Source: Luteolibacter luteus
GTDB taxonomy: Bacteria; Verrucomicrobiota; Verrucomicrobiia; Verrucomicrobiales; Akkermansiaceae
Assembly (NCBI RefSeq): GCF_012913485.1
Contig: NZ_CP051774.1
Coordinates: forward strand, 3,906,001 to 3,970,000
Reading direction: 5' to 3'
DNA: 64,000 nucleotides
Under the pieces are notes generated by a model. The model was not told where the DNA came from and ran no database searches. It saw nothing but the letters and a program-made list of their open reading frames with translations. This document shows positions 37,873 through 44,887 of this stretch, piece by piece (positions within the stretch are counted from its first letter, which is position 1; the number at the start of each line of letters is the position of its first letter). The position numbers and the translations under genes are program-made.

Positions 37873-38208
37873 ATGCCTGCCTACGCTGCTGCACACCTTC
37901 GCTCCGTCCAGATGGGCGAGGAGATCATCGATTATCTCCGCCGCATTGATGAGACGCTCCCTCCATTCAAGGGACGCTTCCTGAGTCATGGCAAGACGCC
38001 GGAGGTCATCGAAGGGGAGTGGCCGGGACATCTGGTGCTGATCGAGTTTCCGGACATGGAAATGGCCCGCGGTTGGTATCATTCGCCTGCCTATCAAGCG
38101 ATCTTGCCGTTGCGGACGAAGAACTCCGAGGGCAGCGCCATTCTTCTGGAAGGAGTTGGCCCGGAATACCGCGCTGCGGATTTCCTGAAATCGATCGGTT
38201 TGGCCTGA
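37873..38208 (+). CDS. DUF1330 family protein
   Basis: The 111-residue protein matches the DUF1330 dimeric ferredoxin-like fold: YLRRIDETLPPFKGRFLSHG, then WPGHLVLIEFPDMEMARGWY and SPAYQAILPLRTKNSEGSAI. The biochemical role is unknown. ATG 37873 gives the normal N-terminus; upstream coding is unlikely. A 200-base gap with no recognised feature follows (38209-38408). Confidence 0.85.
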   Translation: MPAYAAAHLRSVQMGEEIIDYLRRIDETLPPFKGRFLSHGKTPEVIEGEWPGHLVLIEFPDMEMARGWYHSPAYQAILPLRTKNSEGSAILLEGVGPEYRAADFLKSIGLA

Positions 38209-38408
38209 CCCTGTTTTCCGATCCGGGCGATGGTGTGTCCCGGAGTTCCGCGGGATTCGATTGAGATTCAGGGGGATCGTGAGGCCGGATTTCGGCGGGA
38301 ATGCCTTCGTTCCCAGCGCTACACGCGATTTGGGGGCTCGACTTTCCGCATTCGTGAAGTTAATCACGTGTCGGATTTTCCCAACCCCTCTAACAAAAGT
38401 TTGACTCC

Positions 38409-39242
38409 ATGAACAGCAGCCGCGGCATTTTCGAACCCCAGGAAGGCTTTGCACCTGCCCCTCCCGCCAAAAGTCCCTTCGCCGTGGCCGATGAAGGAGC
38501 TGCGTCCAGCCCCTTTGCGGTGGTTTCCGAGCCGGAGTCTCCTTTCGCCTCCCTGCGCGAAGACAATCCGCCCCGTCTTGCTGCGGATCCGAACCGCCCG
38601 GTGAAGCTTCCCGAGCGTCGTCCGGCGGCCGGTGAAATGCCTTCGTCCGAGGCTCGTTCTCCTTTCGCTCCGGAAGCGGGTGGGGCTTCCCCATTCGAGG
38701 CACCGGCAGCAGCCACCTCTCCCTTTGCTGCGGCGTCCTCGCCTTCCGCTCCGGCGTCCTCGCCCTTTGCCTTTGCCCAATCCGAGCCACCGCCGATTCC
38801 CCAAGCCGTCCCGGCGGTAGTGCCTGCTGCTGCGGCACACGCTCCGGCACCAGCGCCGACGCCGGTGGTCGCACCGATTTCTGCCGAACCGGAGTCCTAC
38901 GAGTCGGATTCCCGCTCGATCCGCCAGCTTGAGCTGCGCGCGATCTTCGGCGTGGATCGCGAACTGAGTGCTGACGAGATCCTCCAGCGTGCGCGTGCCC
39001 TTCCCGGCATCCGCCACGTGGCCCGGGTGGCCGCGCAGGACAGCGGCACGATCGATGCGCTGAAGCGTGTTGTCGCCGGACTTGGCTTCGGTGCCGGACA
39101 GGTGAAGCTTTACTGTGGCTCGGTGCCGATCGAGTTCATCCGCGAGAGCAACGTGCTCTTGGCGGTCCAGAATGACGGCACCTTCGCTCCCGGTGTCCGT
39201 GAGACGCTGATGATCGTGGCCCGCGAACTGGGCAGGCTCTGA
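38409..39242 (+). CDS. SPF-repeat protein with roadblock-like C-terminal domain
   Basis: Residues 1-155 of this 277-residue protein are disordered and Pro/Ala/Ser-rich. They contain seven SPF(A/E) motifs, at residues 22, 34, 44, 84, 94, 104 and 118. Residues about 158-277 form an alpha/beta domain (LSADEILQRARALPGIRHVA, FIRESNVLLAVQND). Its strand-helix order and the adjacent G-protein-like gene suggest a roadblock/MglB-like module; this is inference. The repeats may bind a partner or a membrane cue. It lies 25 bases before the G-protein-like gene. Confidence 0.72.
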   Translation: MNSSRGIFEPQEGFAPAPPAKSPFAVADEGAASSPFAVVSEPESPFASLREDNPPRLAADPNRPVKLPERRPAAGEMPSSEARSPFAPEAGGASPFEAPAAATSPFAAASSPSAPASSPFAFAQSEPPPIPQAVPAVVPAAAAHAPAPAPTPVVAPISAEPESYESDSRSIRQLELRAIFGVDRELSADEILQRARALPGIRHVARVAAQDSGTIDALKRVVAGLGFGAGQVKLYCGSVPIEFIRESNVLLAVQNDGTFAPGVRETLMIVARELGRL

Positions 39243-39267
39243 TTTCCACGCTTGCGCCGCACTCCGC

Positions 39268-39849
39268 ATGACGGTGGAGCAAGATGGACGTCAGGTATCG
39301 GTAAAGGTCGCCCTGACCGGGGCGGCCGATACCGGGAAGCTGGCCATCCTGCGGGCGATTGCCGCCCGCCGTGGATCGGCCACCGTGCGCGAGCATCCCG
39401 TGGGCTCGATCCGGGTGCAGCGAGTGGAGTGGACGGAGCCGCACACCTTGCCGGACGGGCGCTTTTTGAATGTCGCCGTTCACTCCCTAAGCGGGGACGT
39501 GGAGTACAATGCCGCGGAGGAGTTGCTACTGCGCTCCGTGGCCGGAATCATCTTCGTGGTGGATGTGGATCCGGCGAAGTTCCAAGCGACGTGGGATAGT
39601 CTCTTGAGGCTTTCGGATAACACGAAGCGGAACGGCTACGATCTGCATTCGGTGGGATTGGCGATTCAGTACCATCGTGCGGACTTGCATCCGGATGTGG
39701 ATCCGCAGCGGCTGGATCAACGGCTTGGAGTGCCCCCGGGGATCGTGCCGCGCTTCGTTTCGTCGAGCCGCACGCCGGATGCGGAAGGGCTCGCGTTTGA
39801 TTCGGTGCTTGAGCAGATCAAGCAGAGGCTGGGGAAGAAGGAAGAGTGA
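39268..39849 (+). CDS. Degenerate MglA-like small G protein
   Basis: The 193-residue protein has the core fold of MglA-type small GTPases. VKVALTGAADTGKLAILRAI takes the P-loop position, RFLNVAVHSLSGDVEYNAAE the switch position, and IIFVVDVDPAKFQATWDSL is present. The base-binding position reads IQYHRADL where MglA proteins have QYNKRDL. The P-loop reads G18-x4-G23-K24-L25 with Leu replacing Ser/Thr, and the NKxD-like motif is HRAD. GTP binding or hydrolysis may be weakened or lost. It is probably the partner of the upstream SPF-repeat protein. Confidence 0.7.
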   Translation: MTVEQDGRQVSVKVALTGAADTGKLAILRAIAARRGSATVREHPVGSIRVQRVEWTEPHTLPDGRFLNVAVHSLSGDVEYNAAEELLLRSVAGIIFVVDVDPAKFQATWDSLLRLSDNTKRNGYDLHSVGLAIQYHRADLHPDVDPQRLDQRLGVPPGIVPRFVSSSRTPDAEGLAFDSVLEQIKQRLGKKEE

Positions 39850-40285
39850 GATCCTTTTTTGGGGATTCGGAAATGAGAGAGGATTGCTTGGAAGGCTTGG
39901 AGTTCGATTGGTTTGCTGCGGATTCTGGCGGAAAGCTGGCAGTGTTCTCAACTGGAGGATATGGGCCTGTCCCCGCGGAGGCCTTTGAGAGTGTCGAGTT
40001 GCAGGACTCGATCTCTCTCTTGATCAAGGAGGCCATGGGGTATTTTCCCGATGCGGATTTTCTGATCTCCTCCAAGGCTTGTCCGTTTTACCTATTCGAT
40101 TGGAGGTCCCAAGAGAGGTGTGCTACGTCTTGGCGCGAGCGCCTGAGAGTGGGGACGCAATTGGGATCGATGCGATTCCTAGGCACTTGCTCCATGCGGT
40201 GACTCGGGTGGATCTTCATTTCCGAGAGAGTCAGAAGATTCATCCCGCGGATCTGCCCATCGATATTACACGCACAGGGGCGTAG
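39846..40285 (+). pseudogene. Frameshifted small acidic protein gene
   Basis: The frame from GTG 39846 (or ATG 39873) encodes a protein with DWFAADSGGKLAVFSTGGYG. It runs to CPFYLFDW at 40103 and then loses sense. A second frame from 40103 continues EVPREVCYVLARAPESG to the stop at 40285. Adding one G after 40103 joins them as FDWEVPREV, so one G appears missing. The joined product would be about 145 residues and resembles small SMI1-like or immunity-like proteins only vaguely. It is a true pseudogene, a slippage site or a sequencing error. Confidence 0.7.
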
Positions 40286-40298
40286 GATCGGCCTTTAT

Positions 40299-40925
40299 TC
40301 ACCGTCCCACCAGCAGCTTCCTACTACTCCAAACGTAGTTGGCGCCTGAGATGAGGGTAAGTGCCACGGCGGCCCAGAGGGAGATTTGCATCAGCCAGCT
40401 TCCAGGAGTCGCGAGGGTTTTGAGGAGGCCTCCGAGTGCTCCGGGATTGGCCATGGAAGCGAAGGTCAGCCAGACGAGACCGGTGATGCAGAAGGTGAGC
40501 TGGAAGGTGGTCTTCCATTTGCCCAGGTTGTCCGCGGCGAGGACTTGTCCCGCTTCCACTGCGATCTGTCGCAATCCTGTCACAAGGAACTCGCGGGCGA
40601 TGATCACACAGGTAACCCAGACGGGTGCGTGGTAGCCAGTCACAGGCTGGGCGGAAAAATACACGAAGGCCGCGCACACGAGGATCTTGTCCGCGAGGGG
40701 ATCGAGCAGTTTTCCAAGTGGAGTGACGAGCCCGAGCTTCCGGGCGAGATAGCCGTCCAGCCAGTCGGTTGCCGCTGCTACTGAGAAAGTAACGAGTGCG
40801 ATAGCGAAGCCGGTGGTGGTCGGAAAACCCACCGCAATGACGAAAATCGCCGTCAGGATCAGGCGGGAGACGGTAATCGCATTGGGGAGATTCACGGCGC
40901 GAATGTGGGGAATGCATGGCATCAT
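40299..40925 (-). CDS. pgsA: CDP-diacylglycerol-glycerol-3-phosphate phosphatidyltransferase
   Basis: The 208-residue inner-membrane enzyme makes phosphatidylglycerophosphate from CDP-diacylglycerol, the first step to phosphatidylglycerol. The CDP-alcohol phosphotransferase signature is intact: DWLDGYLARKLG, then PLGKLLDPLADK (D-G-x2-A-R-x8-G-x3-D-x3-D), followed by hydrophobic helices. ATG 40925 (MMPCIPHIRAVNLPNAIT) fits the family; the frame is open further upstream. It is divergent from the 6-phosphogluconate dehydrogenase gene, with 70 bases between starts. Confidence 0.93.
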   Translation of the reverse strand: MMPCIPHIRAVNLPNAITVSRLILTAIFVIAVGFPTTTGFAIALVTFSVAAATDWLDGYLARKLGLVTPLGKLLDPLADKILVCAAFVYFSAQPVTGYHAPVWVTCVIIAREFLVTGLRQIAVEAGQVLAADNLGKWKTTFQLTFCITGLVWLTFASMANPGALGGLLKTLATPGSWLMQISLWAAVALTLISGANYVWSSRKLLVGR

Positions 40926-40995
40926 GGCAACAAGGGGTTGCACCGATGGCGTGACTTCCTTACACCCCCGCCGTTTCCCGAACCGTTTCAAGATC

Positions 40996-42414
40996 ATGAG
41001 TAACAGCGATTTCGGCCTCATCGGCCTGGCCGTCATGGGCCAGAACCTCGTCCTCAACGTGGAATCCCGCGGATTCCAGGTGTCCGTTTACAACCGCACC
41101 ACCTCTGTCACCGAGGAGTTCGTGTCTGCTCATCCCGACAAGAAGCTGGTCGGTGCAAAGAGCCTCGAGGAGTTTGTCCAATCCCTTGCCGCTCCACGCA
41201 AGGTCATGATCATGGTGAAGGCCGGTGGTCCGGTGGATGCCGTGATCGAGCAACTCATCCCGCTTCTCGACAAGGGCGACATCATCATCGACGGCGGCAA
41301 CTCGCTCTACACGGACACCGAGCGCCGCGACAAGTGGCTCGGCGATCTTGGCTTCCGCTTCATCGGTGCCGGCGTGTCCGGTGGTGAAGAAGGCGCGCGC
41401 AAGGGTCCTTCGATCATGCCGGGCGGCCCTGCTTCCACCTGGGATGTGATGAAGCCGATCTTTGAAAGCATCGCCGCCAAGGTGGACGGTGAGCCCTGTG
41501 TGACGCACATCGGCCCGGGCGGTGCCGGTCACTATGTGAAGATGATTCACAATGGCATCGAGTACGGCGACATGCAGTTGATCTGCGAAGCCTACAATAT
41601 CTTCAAGGCCGCTGGCTTCGATGCCGAGGAACTCGCCGAAGTCTTCACCGAGTGGAATGAAGGTGACCTCGAGAGCTACCTCATCCAGATCACCTCGAAG
41701 ATCTTCGCCCAGCAGGATCCGGAAACCGGCAAGGCACTCGTGGACTACATCCTCGACACTGCCGGCCAGAAGGGCACCGGCAAGTGGACGATCATGAACG
41801 CGGTGGAAAACGCCGTGGTGATCTCCACCATCAATGCCGCGGTGGAGGCCCGCATCCTTTCCTCGATGAAGGACAAGCGCGTCGAAGCCAGCAAGGTTCT
41901 GGAAGGGCCGAAGCCGAAGATCGACGAAAAGAAGAAGAAGCTGGTGAAGAAGGTGCACGACGCGCTCTTCGCTTCGAAGATCATCTCCTACGCGCAGGGC
42001 CTCGACCTGATCGCAACCATGGGCAAGGAGAAGAACTGGGGTCTCGACCTCGGCAAGATCGCCGCCATCTGGCGTGGCGGTTGCATCATCCGCGCGCGTT
42101 TCCTGAACGACATCACGGATGCCTACCGCAAGAATCCGGAGCTGAGCAACCTGATGCTGGCCCCATACTTCACGGATCTGCTCAACGAGTTCCAGGAAAA
42201 CTGGCGTGAAGTGGTGTCGATCGCGACGCTTGCCGGTATCCCGGTGCCCGCTTTCTCGGCATCGCTTGGTTACTACGATAGTTATCGTAGCGCCGTGCTG
42301 CCAGCGAACCTGCTGCAGGCCCAGCGCGACTTCTTCGGTGCCCACACCTACGAACGCACCGACAAGCCGCGCGGCGAGTTCTTCCACACCGAGTGGCCGG
42401 AAGTCATCGGCTAA
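40996..42414 (+). CDS. gnd: 6-phosphogluconate dehydrogenase, decarboxylating
   Basis: The 472-residue enzyme converts 6-phosphogluconate to ribulose-5-phosphate plus CO2 with NADP+, in the oxidative pentose phosphate pathway. Features are the dinucleotide motif GLAVMGQNL near residue 10, GVSGGEEGARKGPSIMPGG near 128, HNGIEYGDMQL with the catalytic region near 185, and GQKGTGKWT near 258. ATG 40996 begins MSNSDFGLIGLAVMG. Two strong hairpins follow the stop. Confidence 0.97.
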   Translation: MSNSDFGLIGLAVMGQNLVLNVESRGFQVSVYNRTTSVTEEFVSAHPDKKLVGAKSLEEFVQSLAAPRKVMIMVKAGGPVDAVIEQLIPLLDKGDIIIDGGNSLYTDTERRDKWLGDLGFRFIGAGVSGGEEGARKGPSIMPGGPASTWDVMKPIFESIAAKVDGEPCVTHIGPGGAGHYVKMIHNGIEYGDMQLICEAYNIFKAAGFDAEELAEVFTEWNEGDLESYLIQITSKIFAQQDPETGKALVDYILDTAGQKGTGKWTIMNAVENAVVISTINAAVEARILSSMKDKRVEASKVLEGPKPKIDEKKKKLVKKVHDALFASKIISYAQGLDLIATMGKEKNWGLDLGKIAAIWRGGCIIRARFLNDITDAYRKNPELSNLMLAPYFTDLLNEFQENWREVVSIATLAGIPVPAFSASLGYYDSYRSAVLPANLLQAQRDFFGAHTYERTDKPRGEFFHTEWPEVIG

Positions 42415-42422
42415 GCGGTGGT

Positions 42423-42442
42423 CCGCACGGTCCGCCGTGCGG
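42423..42442 (+). other. Stable hairpin with UCCG loop
   Basis: CCGCACGG and CCGTGCGG pair perfectly around TCCG, a very stable UNCG-type tetraloop, 8 bases after the gnd stop. It precedes the true terminator and may protect the mRNA end. Confidence 0.55.
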
Positions 42443-42459
42443 TTCTACGAATCAACAAA

Positions 42460-42490
42460 ACGGCCGGGAGCAATCCCGGCCGTTTTTGTT
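42460..42490. terminator. Bidirectional rho-independent terminator
   Basis: ACGGCCGGGA and TCCCGGCCGT pair perfectly around GCAA. The plus strand continues TTTTGTTTTT and the minus strand has an A/T tract (AACAAAA on plus). It ends gnd and can also end the convergent PEP-CTERM gene. Confidence 0.9.
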
Positions 42491-42512
42491 TTTGGAAGGG
42501 TTGCCGCCGATC

Positions 42513-43205
42513 TCAGTGGCGGCGCCTGCGCAAGAGGCAACTCATCATTCCCAATCCGGCCAAGCCCAGGGATGCGGGCTCGGGGATCAGGCGCACTTGC
42601 ATCAGGTTGATCTGGGCGCTTCCACCGCCTGGCACGCCCTCCACGAGGGACGAAGGGTCGATGGTGATCGTCTGGTTGCCGGAAGCATCGGCGACAAAGG
42701 TTCCGATGATGTAGCTGCCCACTCCCGTGCCATCCGCAGGGTAGTAGACATTCGGGGAGACATCGCCGTCCCCGCTCAGGTTCGCCCAGCGCGTCTGCCC
42801 GATGTTGCGGGGATCGGAGATCCAGATCTGGACGAGGTAGGACTGCCCTGCGGTCATGCCGCCCCAGGAAACGGAGCGGCTTTCGTCGCTATACACGTAG
42901 CGACCGTACGAAAGCAGGGTGTTGTAGTTCGAGTCGGCCGTGTTCTGACCGCCGAAGTAGCCGCCGCCATCGTCGAGAGTATTGTTCAGGCCGGGCAGGT
43001 CGGAAAAGCCCTGGAAGCTCACGCCATTCACCGGGAAATTCGGGGCATCGGCATGGTTCGGTGCCCATGAGCCGACATAGGTGCCCTGTGTCGAGACATC
43101 GGATGCGCCGGTGATCGCAGAGGGTGTTTGCCAGGTGATGGTTGCGGCAGGCAAGAGAGGGGCGAGCAGGCCGCTCGCGGCGGCCGCCAGGAGGATTTTT
43201 TTCAT
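42513..43205 (-). CDS. PEP-CTERM sorting-domain exported protein
   Basis: The 230-residue product has a signal peptide (MKKILLAAAASGLLAPLLPAA), a beta-rich extracellular domain (SYGRYVYSDESRSVSWGGM, YLVQIWISDPRN) and a C-terminal PEP-CTERM tail. The tail comprises the PEP motif in IPEPASLGLAGLG, a hydrophobic stretch and the basic RRRRH. The tail directs processing by an exosortase. The ligand or function of the body is unknown; it resembles other verrucomicrobial PEP-CTERM surface proteins. It lies downstream of the Wadjet operon on the same strand, but 101 bases away. Confidence 0.85.
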   Translation of the reverse strand: MKKILLAAAASGLLAPLLPAATITWQTPSAITGASDVSTQGTYVGSWAPNHADAPNFPVNGVSFQGFSDLPGLNNTLDDGGGYFGGQNTADSNYNTLLSYGRYVYSDESRSVSWGGMTAGQSYLVQIWISDPRNIGQTRWANLSGDGDVSPNVYYPADGTGVGSYIIGTFVADASGNQTITIDPSSLVEGVPGGGSAQINLMQVRLIPEPASLGLAGLGMMSCLLRRRRH

Positions 43206-43270
43206 GGGGAGCGGGTTTGGGGCGTGATGCCTGCATGGCACCAGCCTCCCGATCATCCCCGGATCCGGCA

Positions 43271-43316
43271 GCGACAGTCAGTCGCATCTTGGGGTGACAG
43301 TCCCGTCACCTTTTTT
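43271..43316 (+). terminator. Plus-strand terminator-like hairpin at the end of the Wadjet operon
   Basis: GGTGAC and GTCACC pair around AGTCCC and are followed by T6 at 43311-43316 on the plus strand. A second small hairpin GCGAC/GTCGC lies at 43271-43285. The T tract overlaps the last codons (Glu-Lys-Arg) of the minus-strand membrane protein gene, so it may be incidental, or it may block antisense transcription into the operon. Confidence 0.4.
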
Positions 43317-43620
43317 CCTGGCTCGCCATCCGCAGCGGGATGGTGATGAGCCAGACCAAGCAGGCAAAGGCCAGAAGCAGCAGGAGAGCTGGGAGCCATT
43401 GGTAGAAGGCCCGCTCCCACAGGGGAGACGAGGTCGACCAGGTCCATCGGGGTTTCAGCTCGCCGAGGATGAAAGAGGAGCATCCCAGAATGAGCGTGCC
43501 GGCCAAACTGAAAGCGATTTCAGTTAAGAACCCGCGGAAGCGATCCTGATCTTCCGGGGCAATCGGGAGCTGCTCTCCTTGTGGAGGCACTTCCCATTCT
43601 TCCGGTTCACCATCACTCAT
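43306..43620 (-). CDS. Small two-helix membrane protein overlapping jetD
   Basis: The 104-residue protein has an acidic N-terminus and two hydrophobic helices (LTEIAFSLAGTLILGCSSFI; WLPALLLLLAFACLVWLI). No family is recognised. Its ATG 43620 overlaps the jetD stop (8 bases shared), so it is probably translated from the Wadjet transcript. Wadjet loci usually have four genes, so this is either an accessory component or an unrelated gene that was captured. Confidence 0.7.
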   Translation of the reverse strand: MSDGEPEEWEVPPQGEQLPIAPEDQDRFRGFLTEIAFSLAGTLILGCSSFILGELKPRWTWSTSSPLWERAFYQWLPALLLLLAFACLVWLITIPLRMASQEKR

Positions 43621-44887
43621 CAGGGATCATGCAATCACAAGCGAGGGGCGGGAGGCAATCGTGTTCCTGTCGGCGGTAGAAAGGCCAGCAAGGAAGTTCC
43701 GGTCTGCCGAGCGACTCTTGTTCGAAGTCCCCCTTGTCCCCGGTGGTAGCGATCTCTTCCAAGTGTGGCCGGACATCCGCGAGCATCGGATCGCCAAGCA
43801 AGCGGGGAAGAATCGAGCGATCATAGTCGCTCAGATCCAGCGGGTGGTTCCGAAGTCTCCGCTTCATCAGGAACGGTGTCACCTCCCTGCCGGTGGCTCT
43901 CCGCAGCCTTGAAAGAATGTGGAAGCCTGCCGGATCGGTATCGCCGAAATGAAATACGGGTAACTCGGCCGGGAGGAGTTTGAAGAGGCGGATGAGCCCG
44001 CGGCTGGGGAATGCACAGGCTGCGATCAAGGTTTCGCGGTCCTCGTTGAGCGAGGCGATCCGGCGAAGCGTGGTCTTGGAGTTCTCCACGGTGAGCACCC
44101 TTTTGGCTGGAGTGGTCACCTTGACCGCGCGGTCGAGATCCGAGGTGAGATGGAAGACCCCGTGCAGACCTTCGACTGTCGCTTGGCTTCCATCTTCGAA
44201 GTGCAGCGTGAGTTCGCCTGCGAGCTCGACCTTTCCGCCAGGACCTTGGAAGCCGAACATGCCGAGGGTCATCGGGCTGCCGAACATCGCGGTGAGGCAC
44301 GCTTCCAAGGGGCGTTGGGCCTTCTCCAATTCCTTCGACTCGAAACCCAGTGCCACGCTTCCTTCACGGATGAGGGTGTCGCTTTGCCAAGTCCTGGAGG
44401 TGATTTCCTCCACATTGCGGAGTAGCTCCGAAACCAGATCCGGGTGTCTCCACAGGAGAGGTCGTGCGTTGCGCCCTTCGCTGAAATCCTTGGCGATGGA
44501 GAGCAGCCACGCCGACCAAACTTCAGGATACTTGGGGTGGGTGCGGGACAGGAAGAAATGGACGGCGCGTAGACTAGTCTGCCGCAAGAGTTCAGGATGG
44601 GGGCTTTCGAAGAGCGCTCGCAGCCACGGCTCCGAGCCCAGAGGAAGCTCGATCCGTTCGATCAGGTAGCGGCGATAGCTATGGCGCTTGAGAAGGACGA
44701 TTCCTTCTCGCTCCAGCTTCTCTGCCTCCCGCCCTGCGGTCGCGATGTCTTCTGCTGACCGGACGCCTGCCGTGAAGAGCAGGTCATCCCAGTACCGGGT
44801 GTAGGCTTTGGTCCGGGAGCCGAGCTTCTTGCCGCGGGCGGCGAACCACTGGCGGTGAAGCTCGGCAAGCCAGACGGGGTGCTTCAT
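43613..44887 (-). CDS. jetD: Wadjet nuclease subunit JetD
   Basis: The 424-residue product matches JetD (DUF3322/DUF2220; MksG/EptD). JetD is the Toprim nuclease that cuts plasmid DNA after loop extrusion. An N-terminal helical domain that docks on the SMC complex is followed by a winged-helix-like region. The Toprim core has the catalytic Glu268 in LTVENSKT and the metal-binding Asp316/Asp318 in FGDTDPAGF. ATG 44887 gives MKHPVWLAELHRQW; ATGA overlaps the jetC stop by four bases. All expected active-site residues appear intact. Confidence 0.93.
   Translation of the reverse strand: MKHPVWLAELHRQWFAARGKKLGSRTKAYTRYWDDLLFTAGVRSAEDIATAGREAEKLEREGIVLLKRHSYRRYLIERIELPLGSEPWLRALFESPHPELLRQTSLRAVHFFLSRTHPKYPEVWSAWLLSIAKDFSEGRNARPLLWRHPDLVSELLRNVEEITSRTWQSDTLIREGSVALGFESKELEKAQRPLEACLTAMFGSPMTLGMFGFQGPGGKVELAGELTLHFEDGSQATVEGLHGVFHLTSDLDRAVKVTTPAKRVLTVENSKTTLRRIASLNEDRETLIAACAFPSRGLIRLFKLLPAELPVFHFGDTDPAGFHILSRLRRATGREVTPFLMKRRLRNHPLDLSDYDRSILPRLLGDPMLADVRPHLEEIATTGDKGDFEQESLGRPELPCWPFYRRQEHDCLPPLACDCMIPDE

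Noticed and set aside
39268-39849. Calling this gene a normal MglA GTPase
   Set aside because: The P-loop Ser/Thr is replaced by Leu and the NKxD motif is changed, so normal GTPase function cannot be claimed.
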